From: Symbiodinium natans
Taxonomy: Eukaryota; Sar; Dinophyceae; Suessiales; Symbiodiniaceae
Direction of reading: 5' to 3'
Assembly: GCA_905221605.1 (NCBI GenBank)
Contig: CAJNDS010002251.1
Coordinates: 127,501 to 191,500, forward strand
DNA: 64,000 nucleotides
In this document: positions 36,453 to 44,751 of the stretch, piece by piece
How positions within the stretch are numbered: the stretch's first letter is position 1
Layout of the letters: every line of letters starts with the position of its first letter
Program-made: the position numbers and the translations under genes
Notes under the pieces: model-generated
Told to the model about the DNA's origin: nothing
Seen by the model: the letters and a program-made list of their open reading frames with translations, nothing else
Databases searched by the model: none

Positions 36453-37076
36453 ATAATCCTAAACCCTAAACCCTAAACCCTAAAACCTAAACCCTAAGAC
36501 CCACGGCCCTAAACTCCAAGCCCCAAACGAGGGCCCTAAACCCATGCCCCGGACCCGAAAGCTCTAAACCGTATGCCCCCGTAAACCCTCAACCCTAAAC
36601 CCTCAATCCTAAACCCTGGGCGCTGAACCTTAAGCCCTAGGTCCTCAACCCCAAGGCCCTGACCGATTGACCAGAAATGGAAAAACAGTGGTGCCGAGTT
36701 GAAAAACACCGGCGGCCTACTGACCGAAATAGGTACAGTAAGAGAGGCTTGAGGGTTTAAGGTTTAGCGTGTAAGGTCTAAGGTTGAGGGTTTTCAGTTT
36801 TAGGGTGTGAAGGTTGAAGGGCTTCGGGTTTCAAGGCTTCGGATTTAGGGTTTAAGGGTTTTGGGTCTCAAGGTTTAAGGCTTAGACTTAAGGCCTAAAA
36901 AGGGTTTAAGGATTCATCCAGTGCAGGGTTTTAACAACTATAGGGCTATAGCGTTTCGAGGTTTCGGGTTTAAGGCTTAGTGTTTTAAGGTTTAGGGCTT
37001 ACAGCTTAAGGCTTAGGGTTGAGGGTTTAAAGTTTGAGTCTGAAGGCTTTATAAGGCTTAGGGTTGAGGGTTTATA
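36453..37076. repeat. degenerate telomere-type DNA abutting the retroelement
   Basis: CCCTAAA variants to about 36630, then TTTAGGG variants from about 36740 to 37075 (GGCTTAGGG, GTTTAAGG). The DIRS-type element begins directly after them. Confidence 0.8.
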
Positions 37077-37233
37077 ATGATTGCGCGCCCTCACTAGCAC
37101 ATCACTTCCACCGATTTTGCATGAAAGAGCACCGGCATCGGTGTCAGTCTGTAGTCATGGACCTCCGGCATCTGCTCGAGAGAGGTCCATCCAAGTTCCC
37201 GGGACATATGTCACTCCAGCTTTGCTGCATGTG
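37077..37233 (-). repeat. split direct repeat B2
   Basis: 157 bp identical to B1 (37337-37493), starting ATGATTGCGCGCCC and ending TGCTGCATGTG on the plus strand. It forms the outer 3' end of the retroelement and borders telomere-type DNA. Confidence 0.9.
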
Positions 37234-37264
37234 CCCACGTTCCCCCCTTGGGAGGGTGGGTGGG

Positions 37265-37337
37265 AGAGCAGGAATCCTTGAGGAATAATGCAACAGAATC
37301 CCGGTCGCTGCATCAAAAACACACTAAAGTGCACACA
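37265..37337 (-). repeat. split direct repeat A2
   Basis: 73 bp identical to A1 at 63901-63973 (AGAGCAGGAATCC ... AAGTGCACACA). It touches B1 on one side and is separated from B2 by 31 bp. Confidence 0.9.
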
Positions 37338-37493
37338 TGATTGCGCGCCCTCACTAGCACATCACTTCCACCGATTTTGCATGAAAGAGCACCGGCATCG
37401 GTGTCAGTCTGTAGTCATGGACCTCCGGCATCTGCTCGAGAGAGGTCCATCCAAGTTCCCGGGACATATGTCACTCCAGCTTTGCTGCATGTG
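37337..37493 (-). repeat. split direct repeat B1
   Basis: Identical to B2. The last ~30 codons of the methyltransferase-like ORF lie inside it, so the repeat is partly coding. Confidence 0.9.
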
Positions 37494-38186
37494 GGCATTT
37501 CGCCACAGAGACTGAACAAGTGCCTCGCCGAATGCTTTCGGGTAGACCTGGGCGTGCTCTGTGAGAAAGCGCTTGCCGGAGATGCCTGTGAGAACAAGAT
37601 GTGCCTTGCTGGTTCTGTCACAAACTCCACGACTTCGGCATCGAAGCATGTCAAACTTGTTTACATTCCAGACCATTAACTTCGTAGGCCTCATCCACTG
37701 AGTCCCGTACTGACACATGTCCACCTTCACGACGGTGACGCGGGTGTCCTGCAGGAGTTTGCGTATCATTGGACAAAGCCACAGTCTGGAACACATGGGA
37801 TTTTCAAGGTACCCGGGGATGCCGAGACGAAGCGCCCGACGGATCAGCTTGCATGCTCCGATAACCATGCGGTTTGCTGCTTTGACTGTCGCCGCATCTT
37901 TTTCACTCAGGTCAGGCAAACCCAAAATGGTGTGTGCGTCATCCCCCCTGAGCGGTTGGGGGAAACAGGAACCTGGTGGCCCTCTTCGCGCTCGCGACCA
38001 TGTGTTGCAGGGAAGGTCAATGCCCAATAGGCTGAAACGATGCAAGTGGCGTGCCAGAATGTTCCACCGGGCCGGCTTGGACAGGTCATTGGCAGGGTCA
38101 CCCGCCACATCAATCACTGCGGCGTGTCCCCCACGCCGAGCCCAAGCTTTTGCCGGCTCTGCCGCCCCACCGAAAAGGCTCAGCAT
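37404..38186 (-). CDS. methyltransferase-like protein of the retroelement
   Basis: This 260-residue frame starts at an ATG that overlaps the stop of the recombinase ORF (ATGCTGA), an arrangement suited to termination-reinitiation. It begins with a glycine-rich S-adenosylmethionine-type segment (F-G-G-A-A-E-P-A-K-A-W), then D-L-P-C-N-T-W-S-R-A-R-R-G (about residues 57-69) and Y-L-E-N-P-x-x-S-R-L-W (about 126-136). The PC and EN elements recall motifs IV and VI of cytosine methyltransferases, but the spacing and surroundings differ. DIRS-type elements commonly carry a methyltransferase-like domain of uncertain role. The same frame is open continuously from the RT ORF, so it could also be the C-terminus of a long polyprotein. 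Its last residues are encoded in repeat B1. Activity is unproven. Confidence 0.6.
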   Translation of the reverse strand: MLSLFGGAAEPAKAWARRGGHAAVIDVAGDPANDLSKPARWNILARHLHRFSLLGIDLPCNTWSRARRGPPGSCFPQPLRGDDAHTILGLPDLSEKDAATVKAANRMVIGACKLIRRALRLGIPGYLENPMCSRLWLCPMIRKLLQDTRVTVVKVDMCQYGTQWMRPTKLMVWNVNKFDMLRCRSRGVCDRTSKAHLVLTGISGKRFLTEHAQVYPKAFGEALVQSLWRNAHMQQSWSDICPGNLDGPLSSRCRRSMTTD

Positions 38187-41100
38187 CGCTCGCCCTTCAG
38201 CAGTTTGCTCATCCGTGCCCGCACTCGCGCCGGCAGCTGACTGGATCCACTGAGGTACAAGCGGTGAAAGTCGACCCTCACCGTCTCCCCATACTGCTGC
38301 AAGCGATTCCCGAACTTGTTCAGGACCTGTTGGAGCCTCCCTGGCTTGTCGTAGATCCTCGCACTCGCATCCACAGCCCATCGACCCCGCCTCTGTATGG
38401 CGCCTATGCTCCTCAACTGCATCAAGTGATCGCGACTTGCTCCCCCATGGCGATTCTGATAGGGGCTGAGGGCGATCTCCTGGATCTCCAGCGCTTCCAC
38501 GGCCATCCTCCATGTCTGAAGAAAGTCCGACGCCTTGAAGCTCCACATGTCCACCTCCTCTCCGGCCTTTAAACGGGCATCCACATGGCACCTCATCAGG
38601 TTCTCCAACCAAGGCGCCCTCACGTCGTCCAAGATGAGGACCTCGTCGTAGACACCCGTCTTGCTCCCCTCGCCCCTCTCGAAGGGCGAAAGTACCAGGA
38701 CGGAGTGATTGTACTCGTTGTTGCGGGAGACGAAATCCACCGCCTTCATGCGAAGCAACTCGCCCGGCCGACCGTACGTGCTGAACGATACCTCGTTGAA
38801 GAGCGCCATCTCCTTCCGACCAGCAGCGATCATCACCCCCGAGATCGAGGACTTCATGAACTCTGGGAGCGGCAAACGTGTTTGTGTGGGAGCCATGCGC
38901 CTCCACCCCTTGAGACACCGGTGGAACCGGGGAAGGTGAAGCTTCCCCTCCCTGGCTCCTTCTGGCCGCTGATACTCTAAGGCAGCGAGGAGCTTCTGGC
39001 CAAAGTTGCAGCTTTCTCCATCCAAGAACTGGCTGTCTGCGAAGTCGCACAGCGCCGCGTCGAGCTGGCACTCGCCCTTTGTCTCCAGCTGATGGAATAT
39101 CACGAAGTCGTAGAAACCGCGAAGCTTGTTCTCGTAGTCCCGCTGAGTTGATGCCTTCACGCTCCCCAGCTCCAGGATCGAGAACTCGCCCACGGTAGCC
39201 CTCAGACGCTTTGCAAACTTTTTCTGTCGCGCCCATGCTCGATCCCTCTTTCTCTGACTGGCTCTCAACATGCTCGTCAAACCTGCTGGCCTCTGCGCTC
39301 TTCGAAGTGGCTCTTGCTTCGGCGATGGACTTCGGCATCTCTTCTTCCCAGCCGACCTCCCGATCTCTTCGAAAGTGTCGCCATGCAACGTTGCCATCCT
39401 CTGGTTTGCCTTCTCGGCCTCCGCCTTCGAGAAGACCGCAACGACCCTCCTGGCTTTCTTTGCTGCTGTTGCCATTCTGGCTTCGCTCCCCTTTGTGTCC
39501 TTCCCAAGCGCGGCTGCCCTTGTCAGCTACATTGTGCTCTGAGGCCACCCACCGTACATGAAGCCTCAAGCCGCATGCGAGACAATGGGCCGAAATGCGC
39601 CGGATCAGCCGCAAGAGGCTAAAATCGCTGGCTCTTCCCTTCTGCACCGCCAGGCAAACCCCCATGTTGTCATTCAACACCAACACTCTCTGCCCGTGGC
39701 GTCTTGAATCACGACACATGTGCTTCACTGCAGAAAGGATGCTCCGACACTCAAGAACATGAATCGGCTCCTTCCCGCCGAACGGCGCGTTCCAAAGAAG
39801 CCGCCAGCGATCTGGATGCAGAAGACTTCTCGGGACCTCAACAAAGTCAGGATTCTCAATGAGGACCTCCCCAGCTACTTCATCAGGCTTCACCGTCAAA
39901 GGGTCCTCAAAAACCAGAGCGGTGTCCAAGGCTGCGGCTCTCGGTGGAGCACGCTCGGGGCCCCCACGGTGGAACCTCCAGCGTTCATCTTCCCGCCCTA
40001 CTGCAGCAACCTCGGCAGGACCTGCCTCGGTCCTGCAAACTGCGTATCCGCTCGGACACGCATCTGTGGCCAGGACCTCGGAAGCCCAGCAGGATCTCAA
40101 ACTCCCGACTGCAAGTGGCATCAAATTGCGAAAAAGCTCGAGTTCTTGCACCACACTGGGCCACAAACGTTGTCTCCGACAATAGGAGCTTTCGACGAAA
40201 GAGTAGGCATGGCGAAGGATCCCCATCACGCCCCTGTGCAACAAAGACCGCACTGTCATATGACCAATGATGACCTGCAACTCTTCGCCCGATATGGCCG
40301 GCCTTGAGCTGCAGGCCATGAGCGCCCGGTCCAAGTTCCAGTCTCGCTTCGCTGTTGGCCCCACCTTGCCACTAAAGCCATCGATCCGAACCCCCAAGGA
40401 TTCCCCCAGTTGAGCCGGCTCCATGACATCGTGTGTGCTGAGGCCATGGCCATGGAGAGCTTCGATCAAGCGGCGCTGGTCCTCGCCGACTTCATCACGC
40501 TTCACCCCCAAGTGGTTTGCATTGTCGGCATACACTAGCAGCGCTCTGCTTTGCTCTCCTGCTTGCCTCCCAAGCCGAGGAGCTGCACGCCGATCGCGCG
40601 CGAACGGGACTCCTGGCAACGTTGTTCGAGCTATCTCCTGATGTGCCTGGTGAGCTAAGTGGAAAGCCCACGAAAAACCCATCGGAAGCACTTGAAAGAA
40701 GGGGTACACGGGCCCGCTGTCCTCATCGAGTACCCGCTGCAGCTCCTCCGGCATGAAACCAATCGCCTGTCGCAGAAGTTCAGGATCAACTTCGGGAAGG
40801 CAAAAGTACTCTCCGAGCCTCTGTGATATACCTAAGCGGTAGAAGCAGTCTTTTATGTCCTCCTGCGCCAGGAACACTTCAGACTCACCGCCCACCTCCA
40901 GACGCGCCCAAGCATCCACTGAGCCCAACACTGTAGAAGGTGGTGGAGCGAAGAGTTTGTTCGATCTCCTGGCATCCACGATCAATCTTTGTCGACCGCC
41001 TTTCTTTGCAACACAGAAGAGCCCAACCTGCACTTTCGGTTTCATAGTGAAGCTGATGAGCCGCGCCTGGTACAGATCACCGATGAGCTCATGATACTTC

Positions 41101-41834
41101 TGAGGGTCATGTGCGAGAACGGGGTCAAGATGGCAATCTCCCTGAAACCCTCGCTCCAAGACAAGTGCAATGCTCTCATCATCCAAAAGCATGTGGGACT
41201 CAAAGTCTGCCAATTGCTCTCGCTCCCGCTCTGGCAAAATGGATTCCAAGTTCACTGGCGTTAGCTGATCTCGTGGTATGGACAGCTTCTCCCTCGAATA
41301 CGACACTAGTTGTCCCGGCTGATCCACCCCGTAGGCCGACCCAGCCTTCTTCATCAGCAGCTGCCGAAGCGCTGCCTGAGGACTTGCATCATCGAGTGGG
41401 GGAGGGCGAGTCCTGTGAGCCCGCTTCACCCTCTCAATTACAGACTCCTGAGCACGGTTTAAACAGTGCGACGGCCATCCCGCCTCATCAGGAAAACCAG
41501 CCAGCGTGTTCAAAGCCCATACGCTGCCCCGCTCACGATCCACAAGAGTCCTCCTCTTGTGGACCCGTTGCCTGGACCGCCTAGAGCGTAGACTGTGCAC
41601 ATCGCCGGCATAACCCAAGTCACGAGGTAGGGGTAAAGGAAAAACATCCCCAAATCGCTCCCAGGGTCCATTGGAAAACTTTGCAGCGCTAAAAAGATCC
41701 CCCGCCCAAGCCACGGCGCTGTCACGGCCCAGGCGGCCCCCTGCTTCAGGGGGTGCTCTTTGTCTTGTCTCCTTTGTCGCCCTTGCCATCGCCCTTCTTG
41801 AACGGCTTGTCAGGTTTTTCGCCACCATCTCCAC
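37404..41834 (-). CDS. reverse transcriptase-RNase H (frame open into methyltransferase-like domain)
   Basis: The frame is 1,476 codons long. The reverse transcriptase spans about residues 250-560: Q-R-L-I-V-D-A-R-R-S-N (283-293), motif A with Asp326 (Q-E-D-I-K-D-C-F-Y), V-L-P-M-G-F-S-W-A (382-390) and motif C as Y-A-D-N (435-438), where the second catalytic Asp of Y-x-D-D is Asn. RNase H follows, with Asp591, Glu695, Asp722 and Asp771 all in place. From about residue 780 to 1215 the frame has no domain and simply lies under the recombinase ORF in another frame. The final ~260 residues are the methyltransferase-like domain annotated separately. The start overlaps the end of the Gag-like ORF by about 90 nt, so the true start is uncertain. 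Function: copying the element RNA into DNA. Confidence 0.8.
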   Translation of the reverse strand: MEMVAKNLTSRSRRAMARATKETRQRAPPEAGGRLGRDSAVAWAGDLFSAAKFSNGPWERFGDVFPLPLPRDLGYAGDVHSLRSRRSRQRVHKRRTLVDRERGSVWALNTLAGFPDEAGWPSHCLNRAQESVIERVKRAHRTRPPPLDDASPQAALRQLLMKKAGSAYGVDQPGQLVSYSREKLSIPRDQLTPVNLESILPEREREQLADFESHMLLDDESIALVLERGFQGDCHLDPVLAHDPQKYHELIGDLYQARLISFTMKPKVQVGLFCVAKKGGRQRLIVDARRSNKLFAPPPSTVLGSVDAWARLEVGGESEVFLAQEDIKDCFYRLGISQRLGEYFCLPEVDPELLRQAIGFMPEELQRVLDEDSGPVYPFFQVLPMGFSWAFHLAHQAHQEIARTTLPGVPFARDRRAAPRLGRQAGEQSRALLVYADNANHLGVKRDEVGEDQRRLIEALHGHGLSTHDVMEPAQLGESLGVRIDGFSGKVGPTAKRDWNLDRALMACSSRPAISGEELQVIIGHMTVRSLLHRGVMGILRHAYSFVESSYCRRQRLWPSVVQELELFRNLMPLAVGSLRSCWASEVLATDACPSGYAVCRTEAGPAEVAAVGREDERWRFHRGGPERAPPRAAALDTALVFEDPLTVKPDEVAGEVLIENPDFVEVPRSLLHPDRWRLLWNAPFGGKEPIHVLECRSILSAVKHMCRDSRRHGQRVLVLNDNMGVCLAVQKGRASDFSLLRLIRRISAHCLACGLRLHVRWVASEHNVADKGSRAWEGHKGERSQNGNSSKESQEGRCGLLEGGGREGKPEDGNVAWRHFRRDREVGWEEEMPKSIAEARATSKSAEASRFDEHVESQSEKEGSSMGATEKVCKASEGYRGRVLDPGAGEREGINSAGLREQASRFLRLRDIPSAGDKGRVPARRGAVRLRRQPVLGWRKLQLWPEAPRCLRVSAARRSQGGEASPSPVPPVSQGVEAHGSHTNTFAAPRVHEVLDLGGDDRCWSEGDGALQRGIVQHVRSAGRVASHEGGGFRLPQQRVQSLRPGTFALREGRGEQDGCLRRGPHLGRREGALVGEPDEVPCGCPFKGRRGGGHVELQGVGLSSDMEDGRGSAGDPGDRPQPLSESPWGSKSRSLDAVEEHRRHTEAGSMGCGCECEDLRQAREAPTGPEQVRESLAAVWGDGEGRLSPLVPQWIQSAAGASAGTDEQTAEGRAMLSLFGGAAEPAKAWARRGGHAAVIDVAGDPANDLSKPARWNILARHLHRFSLLGIDLPCNTWSRARRGPPGSCFPQPLRGDDAHTILGLPDLSEKDAATVKAANRMVIGACKLIRRALRLGIPGYLENPMCSRLWLCPMIRKLLQDTRVTVVKVDMCQYGTQWMRPTKLMVWNVNKFDMLRCRSRGVCDRTSKAHLVLTGISGKRFLTEHAQVYPKAFGEALVQSLWRNAHMQQSWSDICPGNLDGPLSSRCRRSMTTD
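38180..39475 (-). CDS. tyrosine recombinase of the retroelement
   Basis: This 431-residue protein should integrate the circular or linear DNA copy of the element in place of a DDE integrase. Residues 1-95 are basic. The core-binding part is roughly 100-210 and the catalytic domain about 215-380. Visible catalytic residues are Arg236 (in Y-G-R-P-G-E), Arg342 (in Y-Q-N-R-H-G-G-A), the Arg-Trp pair 365-366 (in R-R-G-R-W) and Tyr375 (in A-R-I-Y-D-K). The usual His of the H-x-x-R box is Tyr339 here. The ORF lies in a different frame from RT-RNase H, which stays open underneath, and its stop overlaps the next ATG. Start chosen: the ATG giving M-A-T-A-A-K-K. The domain call is firm by motif order; the exact family was not searched. 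Confidence 0.85.
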   Translation of the reverse strand: MATAAKKARRVVAVFSKAEAEKANQRMATLHGDTFEEIGRSAGKKRCRSPSPKQEPLRRAQRPAGLTSMLRASQRKRDRAWARQKKFAKRLRATVGEFSILELGSVKASTQRDYENKLRGFYDFVIFHQLETKGECQLDAALCDFADSQFLDGESCNFGQKLLAALEYQRPEGAREGKLHLPRFHRCLKGWRRMAPTQTRLPLPEFMKSSISGVMIAAGRKEMALFNEVSFSTYGRPGELLRMKAVDFVSRNNEYNHSVLVLSPFERGEGSKTGVYDEVLILDDVRAPWLENLMRCHVDARLKAGEEVDMWSFKASDFLQTWRMAVEALEIQEIALSPYQNRHGGASRDHLMQLRSIGAIQRRGRWAVDASARIYDKPGRLQQVLNKFGNRLQQYGETVRVDFHRLYLSGSSQLPARVRARMSKLLKGERC

Positions 41835-43050
41835 GGCTCAGAGCATGTCGCCTCTCCTCGGCTGCCAGCCTGTTTTGCTTCAGGACTTCTGCACGGTCGG
41901 CTTGTCGACGGGCAGCATGCCTGGTGAGCGCCGGGTCGATGACCGAGCCGTCTGCCGACTCACGGACCCCCAAGATCTCTTCTGCCCCCTCATATGAAGG
42001 AGCCTCCGGCCTCCCTTGGTGAGCCACCTCGATCAAGGTCCGCCTCCGGTTCAAAGCCTCAGCGCTGGCAAGCGACGGCAGGTTCAGCTGATCATACGAC
42101 GTCATCAGATTCAAGACCCTGCACAGCGCTGAGTGCTCGTGGACGCTCCTGTCGGTCAGCCTGACTCCGCTCTTCTTCAGCCATGACTCGTGATGCTGCA
42201 ACCAGTCGAAACCCAGCCTCCTCAACTGCCGAGCGTCACGAAACACTGTCCGCGGCCCCTGAAGGGGGAAATCGTCGAAGTCGACCTCTAGATAGTCCGG
42301 CACAGCCTCCTGCAGAGAACGCCATCGTTCATCAGCCGTGTCAAACATGACGCTCAGGACTCTCACGTCCTTCTCCTCGGAGCCCTGCGCCTTGCCAGAT
42401 CCCCTAGCCAGACGACTCACATCCGGCGCCTGCTCGGCCTTGGTGCCCTGAACCATGACGACCTCGTTCTCCCGCGCGAAGAGCTTGTAGGCCCGACCAC
42501 CCACCTTGACCAATTGCGCCGCAGCTGGCGGCGTAACCTGCTCACCCATGCCGTTGCCATCCGAAGCATAGATAACCACCCAGGCCTCGGCGTCCGGCTC
42601 GAGTGCGATGGCCGGGACTTCTGCGGCCCCTGATGCTTCCGCTGCCCATTGACGGGTGATCCGCCGCCTAGGCAGCCAATCCATCAGCATCCTCTGCTCT
42701 CCTCCGGGCAGCCGCACCCTCAAAGAAGCATGCCTCGGATGAGGCCCATAGCTCTCCTCATATCCACGTAGCGCCTCACGCACCTTATCTCGGAGGATAG
42801 CTTCTGTCAACTCCATCCGAAACCGGTACACGGCAACCCTCAAGTTCGGAAGCGTTCTGACACCTTCAGGAACTTCGCGGACTCGGGATGGTCCATCTGC
42901 AGCCCTGCCTCCGAGGTCCTCCTCGTAGACGTCGTCATCTGGAGTCAGGATCCAGTAGATGTTGGCACCCTGCGAAGGGAGCAGTATGATGCGTTCATGC
43001 CACACTGTGTCGTCGCTGTAGAAGACAATGGCCTTGCTACCGATCTCCAT
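41746..43050 (-). CDS. Gag-like first large ORF of the retroelement
   Basis: A 434-residue protein beginning M-E-I-G-S-K, chosen because upstream codons belong to the small membrane-protein frame. It has no zinc knuckle. The C-terminal 60 residues are strongly basic and glycine/lysine-rich (K-G-D-G-K-G-D-K-G-D-K), suitable for nucleic-acid binding. By position between the 5' repeat and the RT it should be the structural Gag-like protein. I recall related M-E-x-G-S openings in dinoflagellate predicted proteins but could not search. Its 3' end overlaps the RT frame. The nested 20.4-kb element sits 41 bp upstream of its ATG, separating it from the retroelement 5' end and so probably from its promoter. 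Confidence 0.65.
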   Translation of the reverse strand: MEIGSKAIVFYSDDTVWHERIILLPSQGANIYWILTPDDDVYEEDLGGRAADGPSRVREVPEGVRTLPNLRVAVYRFRMELTEAILRDKVREALRGYEESYGPHPRHASLRVRLPGGEQRMLMDWLPRRRITRQWAAEASGAAEVPAIALEPDAEAWVVIYASDGNGMGEQVTPPAAAQLVKVGGRAYKLFARENEVVMVQGTKAEQAPDVSRLARGSGKAQGSEEKDVRVLSVMFDTADERWRSLQEAVPDYLEVDFDDFPLQGPRTVFRDARQLRRLGFDWLQHHESWLKKSGVRLTDRSVHEHSALCRVLNLMTSYDQLNLPSLASAEALNRRRTLIEVAHQGRPEAPSYEGAEEILGVRESADGSVIDPALTRHAARRQADRAEVLKQNRLAAEERRHALSRGDGGEKPDKPFKKGDGKGDKGDKTKSTP

Positions 43051-43091
43051 GGTCCAACACGCCGCCACCGCGACGTCGCTGGGCGGGCTTC
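43037..43091 (-). pseudogene. 3' remainder of the interrupted membrane-protein ORF
   Basis: If one copy of the flanking dinucleotide is removed, the frame coming from 63880-63505 continues here for about 17 codons and stops at 43039-43037, inside the first codons of the Gag-like ORF. This gives a 142-codon ORF with a stop-start overlap, which fits the other overlapping ORFs of the element and supports a simple insertion. Confidence 0.55.
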
Positions 43092-43579
43092 ACTTGGGTT
43101 TGCTTAGCAAAGGCTCCAAAAGAGCAATTCGAAAATTGAAAAAATCATAAACGAAAAGCAAAAGGCTTAAGCAAACTGTGGGGTTTTTGATAGGGGTCGC
43201 TTGGAATGAAAACACCATGCTTGTCCACCATCTTTGTGAAATTTTCTGCTACAAAATACCAAGTTTGTCCCATCATTTTGGCTAAGGCTTAAAGCTTGGA
43301 AGGGGAAAGTGATGGAACACACACACACACACGTACACTTGCTATCATGAGTCAGTGTTTGCGAGCGTGTGTTGTGTCGAGATCACACACACATAATGTG
43401 TTTCCGTTCTTGCGAAGGATGGGTGTGTGTGTGTGTGTGTGTCACGCTGTGCCATCGCATTTCAGGCAGGCAGGACGCATTGGCCTCAGTCCGCGACTTC
43501 CTGAGTGAGCAAAAAATAAAGGGCTTAGGCTTGAAGGGCTTAGTTCGACCTAGGTGCTCAGAAGTTTATATTGTATCCC
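43092..43579 (+). repeat. left terminal inverted repeat, outer part
   Basis: Runs from ACTTGGGTTTGCTTAGC to TATATTGTATCCC and pairs with 62949-63504. Differences are mostly in the CA/TG microsatellite and a few single bases. It contains no gene; the (CA)n/(TG)n frames are artefacts. Confidence 0.9.
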
Positions 43580-43871
43580 ATGCTGGGCTTGCCGCTAGGC
43601 ACTCATGTCTGAAAAATTGGCCTCAGTCACCAAGCACAGCCCTGAGAGCGACAATAATCCCGAACCCTAGACCCGAACTAACCCCCAAACCCTTAACTTT
43701 AACACCCTAAACTAAACCCTATTTAAACCCTAAAGCCCTATCTTTAAACCCCCTTTCACCCCAAGCCCTGGTCAGAAACCCTAAGCCTTGGAAAGTAATC
43801 GGGTTTAGGTTGTCTTTGTTCTGGTCTTACACCCGCTAGGCTAGGTAGACCCTAAGTGCCCTCCACCCCTA
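43580..43871. other. telomere-type segment inside the left arm
   Basis: CCCTAAA variants and filler between the two conserved parts of the inverted repeat. The right arm has TTTAGGG variants at the mirrored place (62664-62948), but base-by-base similarity is lost. Confidence 0.6.
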
Positions 43872-44065
43872 AACCCAGCATCTTTTCAGGGCCCTGCAGG
43901 CAAGCTCGGCTCCACCTTTGACAAGCGGGTAAAGTCGCTGTGATAGCGCCTTAGGACCAGGAACACCAGCGCTGTGATAGCGCAAAAAACTTCGAAGCGC
44001 TGTGATAGCGCTATGCAAATGCGCTGCGATAGCGCCGGAAGGTCGCTGAGTCGCTGAGATAGCGG
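43872..44065 (+). repeat. left subterminal dyad array (5 sites)
   Basis: After a conserved block (CAGGGCCCTGCAGGCAAGCT) come five 15-bp sites of the form GCGCT-GTGAT-AGCGC at 43935-43949, 43969-43983, 43997-44011, 44021-44035 and 44051-44065, spaced 24-34 bp start to start. They look like binding sites for a dimeric terminus-binding protein or small stem-loops. Confidence 0.8.
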
Positions 44066-44751
44066 CTAAGACTTCATCAGAGAGTGCAGGAACAGGCCTG
44101 AAACATGATTGTGTCGACACTGCACTCGACTCTGATTTGGTTGCAGCCCAAATTGCTTGTTAAATTTCAACATTGAATTTCTTCTTGCATGCCCGTTCCT
44201 CAACGCCAGCCCCGGCCTTGAGTGCCAGCAAGAAGTCTACCAGAAAGTTGCCTTGGCCAGAATGACAGTGAATGCACACATCATATTTATTTGTGGTAGA
44301 AGTTATAATTGAGTCCAACGATGTGCAAGGCAATGCGATGGCACTTTTGCTCGAGTGCCCAGATGATCGGCTGGCGTCCGAGCGTTCACCTCAAGTCGAA
44401 ATCGGCACGCAGTGGGCTTGTCTAGTGCAAGCGCAGCATGATAAATGGAGTCGGGATGCTTTGTCATGATGTTGGAAGATGATCATCGTCTGTCTGGCAA
44501 AGTCCCTGACACAGGCAAGAAGTTTGATCCGTCAGGTCATTGTCATAGTCTCACGGATGACGAGGGCATGCCTTCTCACTCGCTGTCAGATGCCCTCTCT
44601 GTCGGCACCTAGGCACAGAGACGTGGTTGTGACTGCCCCGGCTGCAATCACGTGCATCAGGCTCTGATCTAGGGTTTGGGCTTGGGACTCGGCAGGTGAG
44701 GTTGGCTCTTTGTCGTTCTGGGCAGCCTTAGTCTAACACGTATTGAAGTTG

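Noticed and set aside
38240-39480. Middle of the 1,476-codon frame as a novel Arg/Gly-rich domain
   Set aside because: It is the shadow of the tyrosine recombinase ORF, which has clear motifs in another frame.
39720-40307. 195-codon plus-strand frame opposite the RT-RNase H ORF, and other plus-strand frames at 37.7-42.0 kb
   Set aside because: They are antisense shadows of the retroelement ORFs with no motif.
43091-43097. CACTTGG at the left end suggesting a CACTA-type transposon
   Set aside because: The right end reads ...CCAAGTT, so the terminal C is not mirrored, and no 3-bp duplication fits with CACT as the terminus.
43273-43290. CATTTTGGCTAAGG inside the inverted repeat resembles the core of the dinoflagellate spliced leader (CATTTTGGCTCAAG)
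   Set aside because: Only about ten bases match in a row, the donor GT is not in place, and the same stretch is part of the mirrored terminal repeat. Treated as chance.
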